A model generated the notes under the pieces. The model saw nothing but the letters and a program-made list of their open reading frames with translations. It was not told the origin of the DNA and did not search any database. A DNA stretch of 56,502 bases from Coemansia sp. RSA 1804 (taxonomy: Eukaryota; Kickxellomycota; Kickxellomycetes; Kickxellales; Kickxellaceae): the NCBI GenBank assembly GCA_027578815.1, contig JANBTH010000021.1, positions 1-56,502 of the forward strand, given 5' to 3'. Shown piece after piece: positions 46,865-56,502 of this stretch (positions are counted from its first letter, which is position 1; every line of letters begins with the position of its first letter). A program made the position numbers and the translations under genes.

Positions 46865-46890
46865 ACTTGTTGCTACTTGTTGCAACAAGT
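46865..46890. promoter_or_regulatory. Perfect 16-bp palindrome with a third half-site upstream of VAC14
   Basis: ACTTGTTGCAACAAGT (46875-46890) is a perfect inverted repeat, preceded directly by a further ACTTGTTGCT (46865-46874). It lies 118 bases before the VAC14 ATG. A dimeric transcription factor operator is plausible; no family is assigned. Confidence 0.4.
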
Positions 46891-47008
46891 CCTTCTCCCA
46901 AGAGTATTATCAATTTGCATTCATCGGCTTTATATTCTTCCTTTTTGTTTCATCACATCCAGCTAAACACTCGCATTTAAATTCTGTACATTAATAATAC
47001 GCAACTAG

Positions 47009-49143
47009 ATGGCCGTCATTTCACCAGCGCTCGCAAAGGCGCTGAGCGACCGCCTGTACGACAAGCAGCGAGCAGCAACAATCAAAATCGAGCGGCTCGT
47101 GCTGGATGCGCTGGACGCGGATGACGAGCAGAGGATATACGAGCTGCTGGCAGAGCTGTCGACAGAGTACGCAACGTCGGAAAGGGAGGCCAGTCGGATA
47201 GGAGGGCTTGTCGCGCTGGCAGCAACGGCCGTGGCACTGACGCATCTGAATATCAGGCCGTTTTTGCCGCACATTGTGCCGCCAATAGTGTCGGCCCTGT
47301 CTGACGGAGAGAGCAAAGTGAGGTACTTTGCGTGTGAGTCGCTGTATAATGTGACCAAGGTCAGTCGTGGCCACATCCTGCGCTGGTTCAACGATATCTT
47401 TGATGGGCTTGCGCGGGTGACGGCGGATTCGGTCAAGACAGTCAAGGATGGCGCCGACTACCTCGACAGGCTTGTCAAGGATGTTGTAGCAGAGCAGGCG
47501 GCCACGTGTCTGGACTGGTATGAGGACGAAGGAGAGGCCGGGCGGGAGCGAGAAGAAGAGGAGGGAGCCAGGCAGACATCCCCAGCAGCAGCAGAAGCAG
47601 CAGCCGATGGCAGCGAGCTGGAGATGCAGGAGAAGGCGCTGGCAGCAGCTACATCTCTGCAGACGCGCGGCCCACGACTGGCGTTTTCGCTGGACAAGTT
47701 TGTGCCGCTGCTTGCCGAGCGCATGCACACGTACAAGCCGGCCACACGGCTGTATCTGATAGAGTGGATCCGGGTCCTGGATTCGGTTCCAGGCCTCGAC
47801 ATGATTGCGTATCTCCCCGAGTTCCTCGACGGCCTGCTGCGGTTTCTGAGCGACCCGAACGACGATGTGCGCAGCAAGACGCAGAGCCTGCTGGGCGAGC
47901 TGCTGAACGAGATGACGGAGTGCGTGGAGCTGCAGCAGCTGGGCGGCGAAGCCGAGGACAGCGCGATGCGCAGCCGCCACGAGCATGGCAGCGGGTTCGG
48001 ACCTGGGTCTGGATCTGGGTCTGGATCTGGATTCCAGGCGTCCGGGCGGTTTACGTCGCCGTCGACGGCGGGGCTTCCGGAGGAGCTGCGGATGGCGGCG
48101 CGGCGCAAGCGGATCCGCGAGGAGCGCGCAGAGAGCGCAGCATCGCACGGCACAACGCCGCCGCCGGCGCACCAGCAGGCGGCAGCCAGCGCCAACGCGA
48201 TCTCAATCGAGTTTGCGCGGGTGATGCAGATCCTGATCCCGCATCTGGAATCAAACGATCTGGAGATCCAGGGCACGGCGCTGGGCTGGGTGTACCAGCT
48301 GACCTGGCTGTGTCCGCAGACCGTGGTCTGTGCGGTCCCGCGCCTCGTCAACGCCGTGCTGCCGTCGGTCTCGCACCCGATGCCTGCGCACAGACACACC
48401 GCCGAGGAGGTCAATGCGCGTCTCCGCCAGCTTGTGCGTGATGCGCCGGCCCCGCTAACTGTCTCCGCTGGAGCCGACTCTCGTGTTGAGGAGCCGCTCA
48501 ACTACGACCACGCTGCCACGGCCGTCATGGAGCTGTTTGCCAAGAATGTGCACGAGCCAACCAAGGTGGCCGGGATGCAGTGGCTTCTGCTGCTGCATGG
48601 CAAGGCGCCCTGGCGCATCCTGACGCCCGAGGACATGAGCTTTCCGGTGCTGCTGAAGATGCTCAGCGACAGCAGCGAGCAGGTGGTGCGGCTGGATCTG
48701 GAGCTGTTTGCGCAGATCTCGCTCAATAGCAGCCAGGGCGAGTCTGGCGAAGACCGAGCTCATAGCCACAAGCACCACGCGTACCTGCAGCGGTTTCTGG
48801 GAAGTCTGCTGCAGATGTTTGCAACGGACCGCGTTCTCCTCGAGACGCGAGCTGCGCTGATGGTGCGGCAGCTGTGCGCCGTGCTTGATCCGCAGCTCGT
48901 GTTCTGCATGATCTCGGAGCATCTGTGCGAGGAGGAGCGCGCGGATCTGGAGTTTGTCAGCGTCATGGTGCAGCACCTCAGCTGGATCCTGGTCACTGCG
49001 CCCGAGACCGAGCGCCTCAGGCGTGTGCTGCGCGGCTACAATGCTGCGCTGCCGCTTGACATGCCTCATCTCCGCACATCGCCGCCGCCCCTGACAACGG
49101 CGCAACAGCAGCAGGCGTTGCAGCGCAGTAGGCAGCAGAATCA

Positions 49144-49174
<31 letters not shown>

Positions 49175-50548
49175 CAACAACAGAGCCAGCAGCAGAAGAA
49201 TGCCGGGCGCACCACGCCAGCGGCTGACACCCAGCGCGCCGACCGCACGCGGCAGACTCTCGCTATGGCGGTGCAGCGGATCCAGCGTGGCGTGGAGCAA
49301 AACAGACGTAACCACGCCCTGTTTACGCAGCTGTTTGGTGCGTGGTGCCACAACCCAGCAGCATGCCTCACGCTGTGTCTTCTCTCGCAGCACTACGAGA
49401 CCAGCGCTGAGCTGGTGTGTGTCTTCGGCCAGGTGCCGCTGGATCTGACTGTCAGTTTCCTGGTGCAGCTGGATAAGCTTGTGCAGCTGATAGAGTCGCC
49501 TGTGTTTACGTTCCTGAGACTCCAGCTGCTGGATCCCAGCGAGCAGCCGCAGCTTCTGCGCACGCTGTATGGGCTGCTAATGCTTCTGCCACAGAGCTCT
49601 GCATTTGCCATTCTCCGGAACAGGCTGGCCAGCGTGGGCGGCGGCGGCGGAGCAGTATCGCCATTCAGCTGTGGTGGTAACGGAGGTGCTGCTATTGGGC
49701 CGATGGTGCGTGGCTCTGCAGCGTCTGGCGCTAGCGCTGGAGGAGGAGGCGGAGGAGACGCGATGGATCATGACCTGGCTCCGGCATCGAGAGGCTGCCA
49801 ATACCACTGCCACTACCACTATCACATGCACCGGCATCCCGCCGCCTCCGCCAGCTCTGGCACATCTCGCTCTGCAACATCAACTACGTCTACAACTACA
49901 GCAGTCGCCAACAATAATAGCACCGGAGCAGCAGCTGACGTGCGCAGGATCGTCCAGCTGCTGGTGGCTACGGAGCAATCCTACCAATCGGGCGGAGTTG
50001 CTGCTTCTCACCGCCAGCAAAGTTCTGCCAAGTCCAATAGCGGCAATGGAAATGGCAATAATAGCACTACGGCAGCAGCGGCAGCAGCAGCAGCAATTCC
50101 TGAGAGCGAGGGGCCCCGTGGCGCCGAAAACAGCAGCTCCAATGTGGCCAGCGATCTCCCAACGGCAGCACAAATCCTGCAGCAGATGGGCGACTTGCAG
50201 CTGTATCACCATCCGTCGCTGGCCAGAGACAGAGACGACCACGACGATGCTTTTACTAACAGTGGTATTGCTGCCTCATTCTCTGACTACAGCGAGTTCG
50301 AAGGAGGAGGAGGAGGAGGAGCAGGAGGAAGCGGAAGCTGCGCGTGCGGATGCCGTTATTGCTGCAATCACACAGGAAAGAGCAGCAGCGGCAGCATAGT
50401 GAGTGAGGGATCCATTGTTGGCAGACTTGTGGCGGAATACAGGTCAGTGCGGCAGAGACACACAGAAGCGATTATGCGCAGCCGCGGACAAAGCCAGCAT
50501 CAGCACCAGCACCAGCAGCATAATCAGAATCACCACTTCTACAAGTAG
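47009..50548 (+). CDS. VAC14, scaffold of the PI(3,5)P2 kinase complex
   Basis: 1179 residues. HEAT-repeat protein that holds Fab1/PIKfyve and Fig4 on the vacuole membrane. The N-terminus (LSDRLYDKQRAATIKIE, IGGLVALAATAVALTHLNI, YFACESLYNVTKVSRGHIL, FNDIFDGLARVTADS, VKDGADYLDRLVKDVV) is diagnostic. The Fig4-binding C-terminal domain is seen in CLLSQHYETSAELVCVFG and FTFLRLQLLDPSEQPQL. A polyQ run is near 711-735. Beyond the usual end (yeast 880 residues) there are about 300 extra residues, low-complexity, with a His-rich patch (C930-H943) and a Cys cluster (C1111, 1113, 1115, 1118, 1119, H1121). ATG at 47009 fits the family start. Confidence 0.93.
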
Positions 50549-51098
50549 CAGAAGAGTTAGGCTTTGTTTTGTTCTGTTTCTTTTGTCTCTTTCATCTGGT
50601 GCTGCAGCTGCTGACTGACTGGCTGGCAATGAGAATAAATAAAATAAACCAAGTGTGAAAGGAAAAAATGGATCCGTGCACAGCTGACCTATATATGAGG
50701 TCATATGAGTCGCCCACACTTGCCAAATGAAACTCCACCACAAATCTCCTTGTTTTCCCTTTTTGTTGACGCAATATAGCGCAGCATCTGGCGCTTGTTT
50801 GTGAGCAAGAAAAGAAAACAAGCAAGACTGAGACTGCTGAAACTGGCTGGCTTGTTGCGAAAGAGTTGGCGAGCATGAATTGGCATTGCACGGCAGGGAG
50901 AGAGAAAAACAATAAAAACCTAAAGCAAGGACCGCATCTCTTCTGTATCTTTGTTTTGCCATATTGTTTCCCTACTGCTTGACTCTTGAGGCTTTGTCTT
51001 TCCCAAACATATACACATATACCATACATATACTTTTACTTTTACTTTTACTTGTAACATCTCGGGGCTATATATTGCAGACAGCCAACACACACATA
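50549..51098. other. Spacer upstream of glucoamylase
   Basis: 550 bases between VAC14 stop and GH15 start. A TATATATT box (51069-51076) lies 23 bases before the ATG, so it may be too near for normal use. A CTTTTA x3 repeat (about 51032-51054) and CATATACA repeats lie just upstream. No gene seen. Confidence 0.55.
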
Positions 51099-52550
51099 AT
51101 GAAAACCTGCCTATTGCTATTGCTGCCGCTTCTAACAGCAGCCGCGCGGACGTTTGCGCTTGGCAGCCCAGATCCATCGCGTGGGAGACAGCACATATTC
51201 GGCACATCGGCAACTACGGGGCTTGACAGATGGATTGAGCAGCAGACAAAGGTGTCGCAGCAGCGAATTCTGCGCAACATTGCGCCGTTTGCAGACGATC
51301 CATCGGCTCTTCCCGGAGCAGTGTGCGCATCGCCATCGCGGTGGCATCCGGACTACTATTATGTGTGGACACGCGATGCGGCACTGACAATGAGCGAGGT
51401 AATTGCATGGCTACCGCAGACAAGGGAGGAAGAGAATGCTTCGAACGCAACATTTGTGCGGCAGATAGAGCAAACTGCTGACGCCTACGTGCAGTTCACA
51501 CAGACGGTGCAGGGCAAGACGTCAAAGTACGGGCTGGGCGAGGCAAAGTTCTTTGTAGATGGTTCTGTATTCACGGGAAGTTGGTGCAACGCTCAGCCCG
51601 ATGGGCCGGCGGCACGCGCATTGGCGCTGATAGAGTACGTGCGATACCGTCGGAACCGGAACCGGCCCATTGACCCGCTGGCGGTTCCGCTCATCCGCAC
51701 GGACTTGAACTACGTTGCGCGCGTGTGGCGCCAGAACACGCACTGCGATGTGTGGGAGGAGTCACGCGGCCTGCACTTTTACACGCTGGCCATGCAGCGC
51801 CGCGCACTGCACGAGGGCGCACAGCTTATGCGTGGGAATTCAGAAACAGAAACAGATGCGGATGCGGATGCGGATGCGTACGAGCAGGCTGTGCTGCGCA
51901 TCGACACGCAGCTGGCGCGTTTCTGGGATGCACAGCGCGGATATGTGGTGGCAACGCTGGAGCACTCGGGCGGAATCCGCAGCAAGCGCAGCAACCTGGA
52001 TGCGCAGGTGCTGCTGGCAGCGCTGCGTGGCGACACAGACTCGGCTGGGCTGGGAATTGCGTCCCACGCAATGATGGCTACGGTTGCAACGCTTGTGCGG
52101 CGGTTTGAGCCGCTCTACGGAGTGAACCGAGTTGCAGCAACGGATATCGGCGGAGCTGTGGTTCCGATGGGTGCGGCTGTTGGGCGATATCCCGAGGACA
52201 TATACGACGGTGTCGGAACCACGCATGGCGGAAATCCGTGGTCGCTTGCGACATCTGCAGTGGCCGAGTACCACTACCGCCTGGCAATGCATTATGTGCC
52301 GCGGCACGCAGAAAGCGGTGTTGGCAGCTCCAGCTCCAGCTCCGGCGACATGGCGCGGTATCTGCTTGGCGCCGGCGACCTCTACATGGCGCGTATTGCC
52401 AGACACACTGCTGCCGACGGCACAATGTACGAGCAGTGGACGGCTCGGACCGGCTTTGGTCGCGGTGCCGTGGATCTTACTTGGAGCTATGTCGCTCACT
52501 CGTCGGCAGCCCGCGCACGCGCAAGGCTTGTTGCTGCCTTGGCAGCCTGA
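51099..52550 (+). CDS. Secreted GH15 glucoamylase without starch-binding domain
   Basis: 483 residues. Signal peptide MKTCLLLLLPLLTAAARTFA (1-20); the frame extends upstream but only the ATG at 51099 begins a signal. The (alpha/alpha)6 barrel shows YYVWTRDAALTMSE (87-100), YGLGEAKFFVDGS, the general acid in DVWEESRGLHFY (Glu220, the first E of WEE, as Glu179 in Aspergillus), YDGVGTTHGGNPW and the general base in MYEQW (Glu445), followed by VDLTWSYVA. It releases glucose from alpha-1,4-glucan ends. No CBM20 is present and length fits a catalytic domain alone. An Asp/Ala repeat (DADADADA, about 253-260) comes from GATGCG repeats. It converges on the kinase gene, 103 bases apart. Confidence 0.95.
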   Translation: MKTCLLLLLPLLTAAARTFALGSPDPSRGRQHIFGTSATTGLDRWIEQQTKVSQQRILRNIAPFADDPSALPGAVCASPSRWHPDYYYVWTRDAALTMSEVIAWLPQTREEENASNATFVRQIEQTADAYVQFTQTVQGKTSKYGLGEAKFFVDGSVFTGSWCNAQPDGPAARALALIEYVRYRRNRNRPIDPLAVPLIRTDLNYVARVWRQNTHCDVWEESRGLHFYTLAMQRRALHEGAQLMRGNSETETDADADADAYEQAVLRIDTQLARFWDAQRGYVVATLEHSGGIRSKRSNLDAQVLLAALRGDTDSAGLGIASHAMMATVATLVRRFEPLYGVNRVAATDIGGAVVPMGAAVGRYPEDIYDGVGTTHGGNPWSLATSAVAEYHYRLAMHYVPRHAESGVGSSSSSSGDMARYLLGAGDLYMARIARHTAADGTMYEQWTARTGFGRGAVDLTWSYVAHSSAARARARLVAALAA

Positions 52551-52653
52551 AGGCACATACGAATCTTTGTGTTTTGTTTTTACTAGAGTACTACGGAGAA
52601 GCTGAATCTTAACTACGCATTATCTTCGTCCTTATCTTGCTACAGGGCGGCTT

Positions 52654-55353
52654 CTAAATCTCGCTTGCCATGCGCTGCAGAAACGTGCGGAACAGCGCAA
52701 ACTTGCCCTTGTGCCCAGCCATGCGGTCCACCAGCAATGCGTAGCGCCGGCGCAGAGATGCCGGTCCAGCTGCCACACGCACCAGCTCGATGCGCACCGA
52801 GCAGCTGTAGTACTCGAGGATCTCGGCCTCGCGCGACCTGCTGAGTGACGGCGAGTACTGCGCGAGCAGAACGCAGGTTGTGTGCTTGACGGCAACGCAG
52901 GCTGAATCATCGGCGGCGACGGCAGCATTGGCAGCATTGGCAGCAGAGGATGAAGAGGAGGATGGAACCGCCGTGTTTGGCTGGTCTGGCTGCGACGGCG
53001 CCGGCTTCTGCATGTTGGCTTGATTTTTACTGCCATTACAGCCATCTGCATTCTTGCCAAGCGGCTGCGAGCGCGACAGCATGCGGTAGAGGCGGGAGGA
53101 CCAGCGCCGCGCATCGTGCTTGTTGGAGGCAGCGGCGTGGCCGTCATCGTTGTCAATATTGAGGGCTATGTTAATGTTGGTGTTATCGTCATCGTTGTTG
53201 CTGCTGCCGTGCTCGGAATCTTCCTCTATGCTGCAGTCGCCGTCCATCCAGCTCAACGTCCAGCTCCAGTTGCTTCCGGTTGCGGTGGTAGCAGCCGTGG
53301 CCACGACTCCGCTGCTGTATCCGTTGTGCTCAGCAGAACCCACGCGCGGCTCCACATACGTATGCGCTATTTCATGCAGCGCCAGCAAGGCCGAGAGCCG
53401 CTCCATGACATCGAATGGCGCCGCACCAGCCAGCGCGGCAGGCAGCGCAATCCGCCGCTGCACATCATCCATGGCGCCAATGGCACGCAGCGGAGACGCG
53501 GTTATGCGCGAGCGGCCGCCACTTCGCAAAGGAAGCAGTGGCATTGAAGCAGCACCAGAAACCGCCAGCGTACTCGATGTTGTCGCTGTTATTGTTGTTC
53601 CTGTTGCTCTTGCCGCCAATGACGATGCAGGTGGAACACCGCCAATATAGCCCTGCCGCTGTCTCCGCCGCCTCATTTGGTGCAAAACCAGTGCGTACAC
53701 AGAAACAACCGGCGAGTTTGGCACATCGACAATCGTATGTGCGCCGCGTCGCCGAACCGCACCACGCGCCATAGCAGTCTCCAGAATGCGCGTAACGTCA
53801 TCAGCGCTGCGGTCCAGACAAACGGCGGTTTCGCGCACAGCCGCCATGTCGACGCGCGGACCGGGCAGCGGCAGGCAGCGCCGCGACAGCCGTGGTCCGT
53901 GCGCAGGAGGTGCGGGGGCTCCGGCGGGGGCTCCGTCGGCAACCCAAGGGTGCGTGAGAATGTCGGCCATCGCGATGCGGCGCGCCACAGCAGGCTCCAG
54001 CATGCGCGCCAGCAGGTCCCGCAGCGGCGCACTCATGTCGGCTCGCAGCGCGTAGTCGGCGGCCATGATGCGGTCGTAGTTGCGCGGCTGCGCGGGATCC
54101 TCGAATGGAAAGCGGCCGCACAGCGTCACATAGAGCAGAACGCCCAGCGACCACACATCGACCTCGGGCCCAACATAGGCGTCGCCTCGCAGAATCTCGG
54201 GCGCCGTATACGGCAGACTGCCGCAGAATGTCTCCATCAGCGATGCGCCGTCAAAGAAGTTTGCCAGTCCAAAGTCGATCAGCCGCGCCTGTCCGCTGCC
54301 GCGCGCTACCATTACATTCTCCAGCTTGATGTCGCGATGGATTACCGAGTGCGCGTGGCAGAACGCAATCGCCTCTGCCACGCCGCGGAAGATGCCCCGC
54401 GCTTCCGTCTCGCTCAATCCGCTGCTGCCAATGCGCTCCGCCAGCGTCTCGCCCTCTACAAAGGCGTAGAATAGGTAGAAATGCGTGTCGGTGACGCGGA
54501 AGTCAGTCAGCGGCACAATTCCCGGATGCCGCCCGCCCAGAATCGAAGCCAGATTTGCCTCGCGCACCACTCGCCGGTCAAGCGTCCGCGCCTTGCGGTA
54601 CTCTGCGTGTCCGCGCCTACGCTTGTGCGGCGCAAACCGTCGGATAATCTTAACTGCTACGCGCTCGCCAGTCAGCGCCGACCGCATCAGCTTGACTTTG
54701 CCGTAGCTTCCTTGCCCGAGCGTACGCTCTACCTCGTATTCGCCAAGCGGCGTGTGAAGCAGAAATCGTCGGGACCGGCTGCTCTTCAGCGACAGTGCAA
54801 TGCCTGGGCCTTCATCATCCAGCGCCTCGGATGCCGCCACAGCTTTTTTGCTGGTTAGATTACTTGCTGCCAACACATTTCCAGGCGGTGAAATGGTCTG
54901 CTGGAGCTGAATCTGCATTGGCGCCTTGCGTACTTGCGCGCCATAAGCCTTGCCGCCACCGCCGCGTCGTAGACTGCCCAAAAACACACGAGGCTTTGTT
55001 GTTTCAGCTGCTGTTGCCAACTCTGATGCTGCCTGCTCCTCGTCGCGCCGTGTTATTGTATCAATCAGCGCGCCAACACCAGCAACATCCAGAATTGGAC
55101 GGAACATGAGGCTTCTATTTCGCTGCGGCTGCGGCTGAGCTGATTGCTGTCTGCAGTTGTTTGCTCCCAGCTTTGCAAACAACCGGCGTCGTCCTTTTCC
55201 CGACTCGCCATTCCCGTTATCCAGACGGATCTCCTTGTCTTTATCCGCATCGGCCGCTGACTTTAGCATTTCCAGATTGAGTGAAAACTCTAGTTGTCCG
55301 CCATCAAGCCTGTCGCTGTCAAAAAGGCTGCTGTTAATGTTGCACGTCTTCAT
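52654..55353 (-). CDS. KIN1/PAR-1 (MARK)-like Ser/Thr kinase
   Basis: 899 residues. A disordered N-terminus (1-200), then the kinase domain (about 204-471): LGQGSYGKV (P-loop), VAVKII (Lys235), a basic insertion typical of Kin1, HRDIKLENV (Asp341), DFGLANFF (360-367), T-loop METFCGSLPYTAPE (Thr375, the LKB1-type site) and GPEVDVWSLGVLLY. After a long low-complexity linker, the last ~50 residues (IRIELVRVA ... RYALLVDRMAGHKG ... FRTFLQRMA) resemble a KA1 phosphatidylserine-binding domain. This layout fits Kin1, which acts at the plasma membrane in polarity and wall integrity. ATG at 55353. KA1 identification is by pattern only. Confidence 0.85.
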   Translation of the reverse strand: MKTCNINSSLFDSDRLDGGQLEFSLNLEMLKSAADADKDKEIRLDNGNGESGKGRRRLFAKLGANNCRQQSAQPQPQRNRSLMFRPILDVAGVGALIDTITRRDEEQAASELATAAETTKPRVFLGSLRRGGGGKAYGAQVRKAPMQIQLQQTISPPGNVLAASNLTSKKAVAASEALDDEGPGIALSLKSSRSRRFLLHTPLGEYEVERTLGQGSYGKVKLMRSALTGERVAVKIIRRFAPHKRRRGHAEYRKARTLDRRVVREANLASILGGRHPGIVPLTDFRVTDTHFYLFYAFVEGETLAERIGSSGLSETEARGIFRGVAEAIAFCHAHSVIHRDIKLENVMVARGSGQARLIDFGLANFFDGASLMETFCGSLPYTAPEILRGDAYVGPEVDVWSLGVLLYVTLCGRFPFEDPAQPRNYDRIMAADYALRADMSAPLRDLLARMLEPAVARRIAMADILTHPWVADGAPAGAPAPPAHGPRLSRRCLPLPGPRVDMAAVRETAVCLDRSADDVTRILETAMARGAVRRRGAHTIVDVPNSPVVSVYALVLHQMRRRRQRQGYIGGVPPASSLAARATGTTITATTSSTLAVSGAASMPLLPLRSGGRSRITASPLRAIGAMDDVQRRIALPAALAGAAPFDVMERLSALLALHEIAHTYVEPRVGSAEHNGYSSGVVATAATTATGSNWSWTLSWMDGDCSIEEDSEHGSSNNDDDNTNINIALNIDNDDGHAAASNKHDARRWSSRLYRMLSRSQPLGKNADGCNGSKNQANMQKPAPSQPDQPNTAVPSSSSSSAANAANAAVAADDSACVAVKHTTCVLLAQYSPSLSRSREAEILEYYSCSVRIELVRVAAGPASLRRRYALLVDRMAGHKGKFALFRTFLQRMASEI

Positions 55354-56019
55354 TTTAAATACTTTGTTATGTGAGTGTTGTTGCTATCAAGTGGTTAGAG
55401 CATGTAAAATAACAAATAATTCGGTAAAGTACTGTTACACTATTATAAATCGCCAAGGCAATAAGACATTTAAAAAAAGATCCGCACTCAATTCAATTCT
55501 CTCTCTCGTTTGCTATATTTGCTCGATCGTGCTTGTAAATTGCTCTACAGCTACTCCGGTTGTCGTTTTCTTCTTATTGTGTAAAGTACGGATAAACGGG
55601 CAAGAATGCTTCTTGCTCCGCAGTAGAAACCAGATATTTGATAGGCGCATTACTCTTTTTTCTGTATCCCCCATACACTTTAAAAAAAAAGAGGGGTTAG
55701 AGGGGAAAGCGGCATACAAATATAATAATAAAAAGTGCTAAATCTCCGACATTCTCGTTCAAAGCTAATGTGCGGAGGCTCAATATTGCCTCTAAAATAG
55801 CTCCATCTTTTTATTAACACCATTTACATGCGTGTGGGGAAAAATAAACAAAAAACCTATGCCTGATTGTTTTCCACACCCTTTTCAAATGGTGCTTCTC
55901 CACACTATATAAACATTCCCGAGAAAATAAAAGACGCAAGCCAACGTAATTATTCCACTATAATGTGTAGGCAATGACAAGAGCGTTTATTTAATAGCCT
56001 TTACTTTAAACAGCACTGG

Positions 56020-56250
56020 ATGGTGTTATACACACCTCGTAGGAAATCGCAAGTAATATCTAGATTATCCAAGCTAATAAAAACGCTGCTTTTCAGTGTT
56101 TATTTAGCAACCATTAAACATTTAAATAACATTATGCAATTAGACCAACTCTGTTACCTGTCATGTTTCCGGCTGTCAAACATGTATTTGCGACACATTT
56201 TTTCACTGTGTTTACAGCTTGTGTTTACAGCTTGTGTTTACAGCTTGTGA
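56020..56250 (+). CDS. Possible AT-rich micro-protein (76 aa), low confidence
   Basis: A 76-codon ATG frame, basic at the start (MVLYTPRRKSQVISRLSKLIK) and hydrophobic/Cys-containing later. TATATAAA (55906-55913) lies 114 bases upstream and TTTAAACAG (56005-56013) 6 bases before the ATG, recalling the other AT-rich microgenes. Its C-terminus is read through the 13-bp repeats, which argues against strong constraint. It may be non-coding. Confidence 0.2.
   Translation: MVLYTPRRKSQVISRLSKLIKTLLFSVYLATIKHLNNIMQLDQLCYLSCFRLSNMYLRHIFSLCLQLVFTACVYSL
56208..56246. repeat. Three tandem 13-bp repeats carrying a forkhead-type core
   Basis: GTGTTTACAGCTT is repeated exactly three times (56208-56220, 56221-56233, 56234-56246). 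Each copy contains GTTTAC, and TGTTTAC is the forkhead consensus core. A fourth isolated TGTTTACAGC lies at 56308-56317. Confidence 0.85.
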
Positions 56251-56267
56251 CAACACAGGTGTTGTCA
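56248..56267. promoter_or_regulatory. Perfect 9-bp inverted repeat, 2-bp spacer
   Basis: TGACAACAC-AG-GTGTTGTCA directly follows the third 13-bp repeat. Perfect symmetry over 18 bases next to a tandem TF-type motif suggests a regulatory element; it could also form a short hairpin in RNA. Confidence 0.5.
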
Positions 56268-56502
56268 TGTAATTCTAGCGGAGATTAAATCTAAGAAAAT
56301 CTAGCTCTGTTTACAGCAGGCAAAGTAGCAGGGCAGTAAAATAACCTTATCACAGCACCCGCAAGTTATTGCATTTCTTTTATCTTTAAAGTTTATATTG
56401 GTTAATTTTAATTAGTAAACAAGAGAATATGTTTCAATGGGGTTTCAAGTGGAATATAAAAAGTATGTTATTTACTATAAGGAAACCTATCAAACTACTA
56501 TT

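Larger units (their letters stand above)
45585..47008. other. Divergent promoter region, Nudix-like / VAC14
   Basis: 1.4 kb. Contains an AGAC/AAAT simple-repeat block (46421-46471) and a perfect 16-bp palindrome (46875-46890) listed separately. Frames on both strands are artefacts of A/T and CAG runs. No RNA gene recognised. Confidence 0.5.
55354..56502. other. AT-rich region right of the kinase gene
   Basis: 1.15 kb to the window end. It holds the kinase promoter side, a low-confidence 76-codon frame (56020-56250), and a repeat/palindrome block (56208-56267). No transposon or RNA gene recognised. The window may cut a gene or telomere-proximal feature to the right. Confidence 0.5.

Noticed and set aside
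1..56502. CRISPR arrays, bacterial operons, IS elements or LTR retrotransposons.
   Set aside because: No spaced direct repeats, transposase/reverse transcriptase motifs or terminal repeats were seen; gene structure and content are fungal.

Overview
This window looks like nuclear DNA of a fungus. It encodes mitochondrial and cytosolic housekeeping proteins (COQ3, a DEAD-box helicase, GluRS, mRNA cap methyltransferase, MAD3, VAC14, KIN1-like kinase) beside typical fungal wall and secretome genes (GH3, GH15, a CBM19-type chitin-binding protein, adhesin-like proteins, small secreted proteins). Nearly all genes are intronless; only one intron is clear. Genes are GC-rich with polyQ/polyN runs from CAG/AAC repeats, and spacers are AT-rich. 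These traits fit an early-diverging, intron-poor group such as Kickxellomycotina. That placement is an inference. The standard code fits throughout and no bacterial features are seen.

Layout. 1-1.36 kb: AT-rich, with an unlisted Cys-rich microgene (-). 1.4-10 kb: COQ3 (+), then helicase, GUS1 and an MCT-like transporter (all -). 10.9-14.8 kb: secreted GH3 (+) converging on a CBM19/GPI-anchored protein (-). 16-19.1 kb: ubiquitin-like protein (+) converging on MAD3 (-). 19.1-22.3 kb: AT-rich island with two tandem 'MPDT' micro-peptide genes (+). 22.3-26 kb: MTH1-like Nudix (+) and alkaline phosphatase (-) whose stop codons overlap, then a 113-aa protein. 26.1-32 kb: a second GH3-like protein lacking the catalytic residues (-), then a membrane-anchored DUF4097-like protein (-). 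33-36.2 kb: a tandem pair of paralogous small secreted proteins (+) and a one-finger C2H2 microprotein (+). 36.3-41 kb: ABD1 (-) and a trihelix/SANT factor (+) whose DNA-binding domain is split by a 542-bp intron. 42-45.6 kb: amino-acid transporter (+) converging on a Nudix-like protein with a degenerate Nudix box (-). 47-55.4 kb: VAC14 (+), GH15 glucoamylase (+), KIN1-like kinase (-). 55.4-56.5 kb: AT-rich, with three 13-bp repeats carrying a forkhead-type core beside a perfect palindrome.

No operon-like pathway is seen, but a recurring theme is the cell surface and secretome: two GH3 proteins (one active, one pseudoenzyme), GH15, CBM19/GPI, adhesin-like and small secreted proteins. The best candidates for undescribed biology are (1) the secreted pair sharing a 32-residue ungapped core, (2) the GH3 pseudoenzyme fused to PGGYQTQ repeats, and (3) the AT-rich microgenes with conserved promoter spacing. 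No tRNA, rRNA, CRISPR array or intact transposon was recognised by eye.
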